In this document: positions 62,680-64,000 of the stretch, piece after piece
Numbering within the stretch: the stretch's first letter is position 1
How the letters are laid out: the number at the start of each line of letters is the position of its first letter
Source of the DNA: Bacteroidia bacterium
Lineage (GTDB): Bacteria; Bacteroidota; Bacteroidia; B-17B0; Aurantibacillaceae
NCBI GenBank assembly: GCA_014378485.1
Contig: JACMNO010000111.1
Location: forward strand, 1-64,000
Length of the DNA: 64,000 bases
Direction of reading: 5' to 3'
Notes under the pieces: model-generated
Seen by the model: the letters and a program-made list of their open reading frames with translations, nothing else
What the model was told of the DNA's origin: nothing
Database searches by the model: none
Program-made: the position numbers and the translations under genes

Positions 62680-64000
62680 ATGAAACAAATCGTATTTATA
62701 TTATTACTTGTTTTTAGTTTATTTGCTAAAGCTCAACCACCTAAAAAATTTCATTGTAAATACGGAGGTAATGGATACGATGTGGGATATGATGTTAAGC
62801 AAACCCTTGATAAAGGTTATATCATTACCGGTTCTACCAGCAGTTTCGGGCAGGGAAATACAGATCTATATTTATTGAAACTGGATAGTATGGGCCAGGT
62901 AAAATTTGAAACATCATTTGGAGGATACAGTAATGATATTGGACAAAGTGTGATTCAGTTATCCGATTCAAGCTATATCATGACAGGATACACAAGTTCA
63001 ACAGGCATTGGAGGTTATGATATTTTTTTAGTGAAAGCAGATAAAAATGGCACCTTAGTTTGGCAAAAAACAATAGGAGGGAGCGATTGGGACTTTGCGC
63101 ACAGTATGCAGCAAACAAGTGATGGTGGATTTATTATTGCCGGAACTACGTATAGTTTTGGTTATGGAAATGCGGATGGATATATAGTAAAAACAGATGC
63201 CAATGGAAATGTAACCTGGAGCAAAACATACGGCGGCAAAAAAGATGATGAGTTTAAATCTGTTATAGAAACAGTAGATGGAAAATTTGCTTTAACCGGT
63301 TATTCAAAAAGTTACTCAGATTCTTTAGGTGATACTTGGCTTTTTAAAATTGAAACTAATGGTGATTCATTAAGATGTAATTTTTTTGGCGGACAAAGAG
63401 AAGATTTTGGCAACGATATAATTCAAGACAATCTAGGTAATTATTATATCGCAGGTGCTATAGACTCTTTAAAACCTGGATATTTAGATAGCTATGCTCT
63501 GAAAATTAATAGTTTTGGAATATTGGTTTGGAAATGGGAAGATGGTTATTTAAACACCAATGATTCTTATAATAGTGTTGTTCTATCAGGTAAAAATTCT
63601 GGTTATACTGTATACTCTCAAACAGAAACATTTACTGGTTATGGTATTCATATAAAATTAATGGAACTTAATTCTCTTGGTTACTACAATAGTGCAACTG
63701 AATATGGAGATATACTTGCAGATGAAATTTTAAAAATCACATCGACTTCTGATAAAGGATATATTGGGGTTGGATATACAAATAATTATGGAGCGAAATT
63801 GACTGATGTCTATTTACTAAAGCTTGATACGACATTGTTAGGAAGCATAAGCATAGTATCAGTAAATGAAATAATTAAAAATAATTTTGAAATAGAAATA
63901 TATCCAAATCCTGCATCAAAAGATATAATTATAAAATCATCTATTAGTTTTAATGCTGATGATCTTAAATTATTTGATGCAATTGGTAATGAGCTATTGA
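62680..64000 (+). CDS. T9SS type A sorting domain protein, C-terminus cut off
   Basis: 440 residues are visible; the frame is still open at the window end. Signal peptide MKQIVFILLLVFSLFAKAQ. Repeated modules of about 50 residues (TLDKGYIITGSTSSFGQGN, LSDSSYIMTGYTSSTG, TSDGGFIIAGTTYSFG, and so on), each with a YDIFLVKAD-like strand, form a beta-propeller. The last part (IYPNPASKDIII, then FDAIGNELL) is the start of a type A sorting domain, so about 30-40 residues are missing. ATG lies 5 bases after the DUF5723 stop. Confidence 0.85.
   Translation, partial: MKQIVFILLLVFSLFAKAQPPKKFHCKYGGNGYDVGYDVKQTLDKGYIITGSTSSFGQGNTDLYLLKLDSMGQVKFETSFGGYSNDIGQSVIQLSDSSYIMTGYTSSTGIGGYDIFLVKADKNGTLVWQKTIGGSDWDFAHSMQQTSDGGFIIAGTTYSFGYGNADGYIVKTDANGNVTWSKTYGGKKDDEFKSVIETVDGKFALTGYSKSYSDSLGDTWLFKIETNGDSLRCNFFGGQREDFGNDIIQDNLGNYYIAGAIDSLKPGYLDSYALKINSFGILVWKWEDGYLNTNDSYNSVVLSGKNSGYTVYSQTETFTGYGIHIKLMELNSLGYYNSATEYGDILADEILKITSTSDKGYIGVGYTNNYGAKLTDVYLLKLDTTLLGSISIVSVNEIIKNNFEIEIYPNPASKDIIIKSSISFNADDLKLFDAIGNELL

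Noticed and set aside
1-64000. Defence island, CRISPR array, prophage or transposase
   Set aside because: No direct-repeat arrays, integrase, transposase, toxin-antitoxin or nuclease clusters were seen; the SF2 helicase has no restriction partner.

Overview
This window comes from an AT-rich chromosome of the phylum Bacteroidota. The signs are type IX secretion (T9SS) C-terminal sorting domains on three secreted proteins, a PorE-like and a PorV/PorQ-like outer-membrane protein, DUF1573 proteins, a CarboxypepD_reg/TonB receptor, a bacilliredoxin, and TANNTTTG-type promoters in place of E. coli-like -10/-35 boxes. Shine-Dalgarno motifs are scarce, and several genes seem to start with TTG, GTG or even ATC/ATA. 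There are no rRNA or tRNA genes, no CRISPR array, no prophage and no transposase. The content is mostly housekeeping genes mixed with lineage-specific envelope proteins. No gene-free stretch exceeds about 300 bases.

Layout. 1-5.3 kb: the start of a zinc-ribbon protein, Nif3, Tag, YqeY, a small lipoprotein and ClpC. 5.5-14.5 kb: GyrA, a T9SS-type secreted protein, an M16 protease and two related TPR proteins. 14.6-20.6 kb: a TonB receptor, cobalamin adenosyltransferase and hotdog thioesterase operon, a His/Gly-rich secreted protein, L19 with a structured leader, MurB and a bacilliredoxin. 20.7-26.8 kb: a helix-hairpin-helix/barrel protein coupled to a PorV/PorQ-like protein, opposite a PorE-like protein. 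27-34.3 kb: small enzymes (SDR, esterase, VOC, GNAT, RlmF, SRPBCC, serine hydrolase). 34.3-39.7 kb: DusB, ValS and three tandem DUF1573 proteins. 39.7-45.3 kb: a WG-repeat protein, TsaE, a barrel protein and a large T9SS cargo protein. 45.3-50.4 kb: RibH, a TPR membrane protein, a lipoprotein, an SF2 helicase and DnaB. 50.7-64 kb: a TPR histidine kinase, formimidoylglutamase, a fused E1 dehydrogenase, RarA, and an operon of a lipoprotein, a DUF5723-like protein and a T9SS cargo protein that runs off the window.

Most distinctive observations. (i) Two different palindromic repeats sit in frame inside valS. (ii) A structured repeat-like element lies immediately upstream of dusB and carries the only upstream ATG, while the position normally held by the initiator Met reads ATC. 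(iii) A strong intrinsic terminator lies inside the first codons of the third DUF1573 gene, whose ATG overlaps the previous stop. (iv) Two interleaved divergent promoters at 59.74-59.83 kb predict leaderless or nearly leaderless mRNAs. (v) A conserved-looking hairpin lies in the rplS leader. I found no obvious new multi-gene defence or biosynthetic system. The best candidates for new biology are the gene-invading repeats and the HHH/barrel plus PorV/PorQ-like pair.
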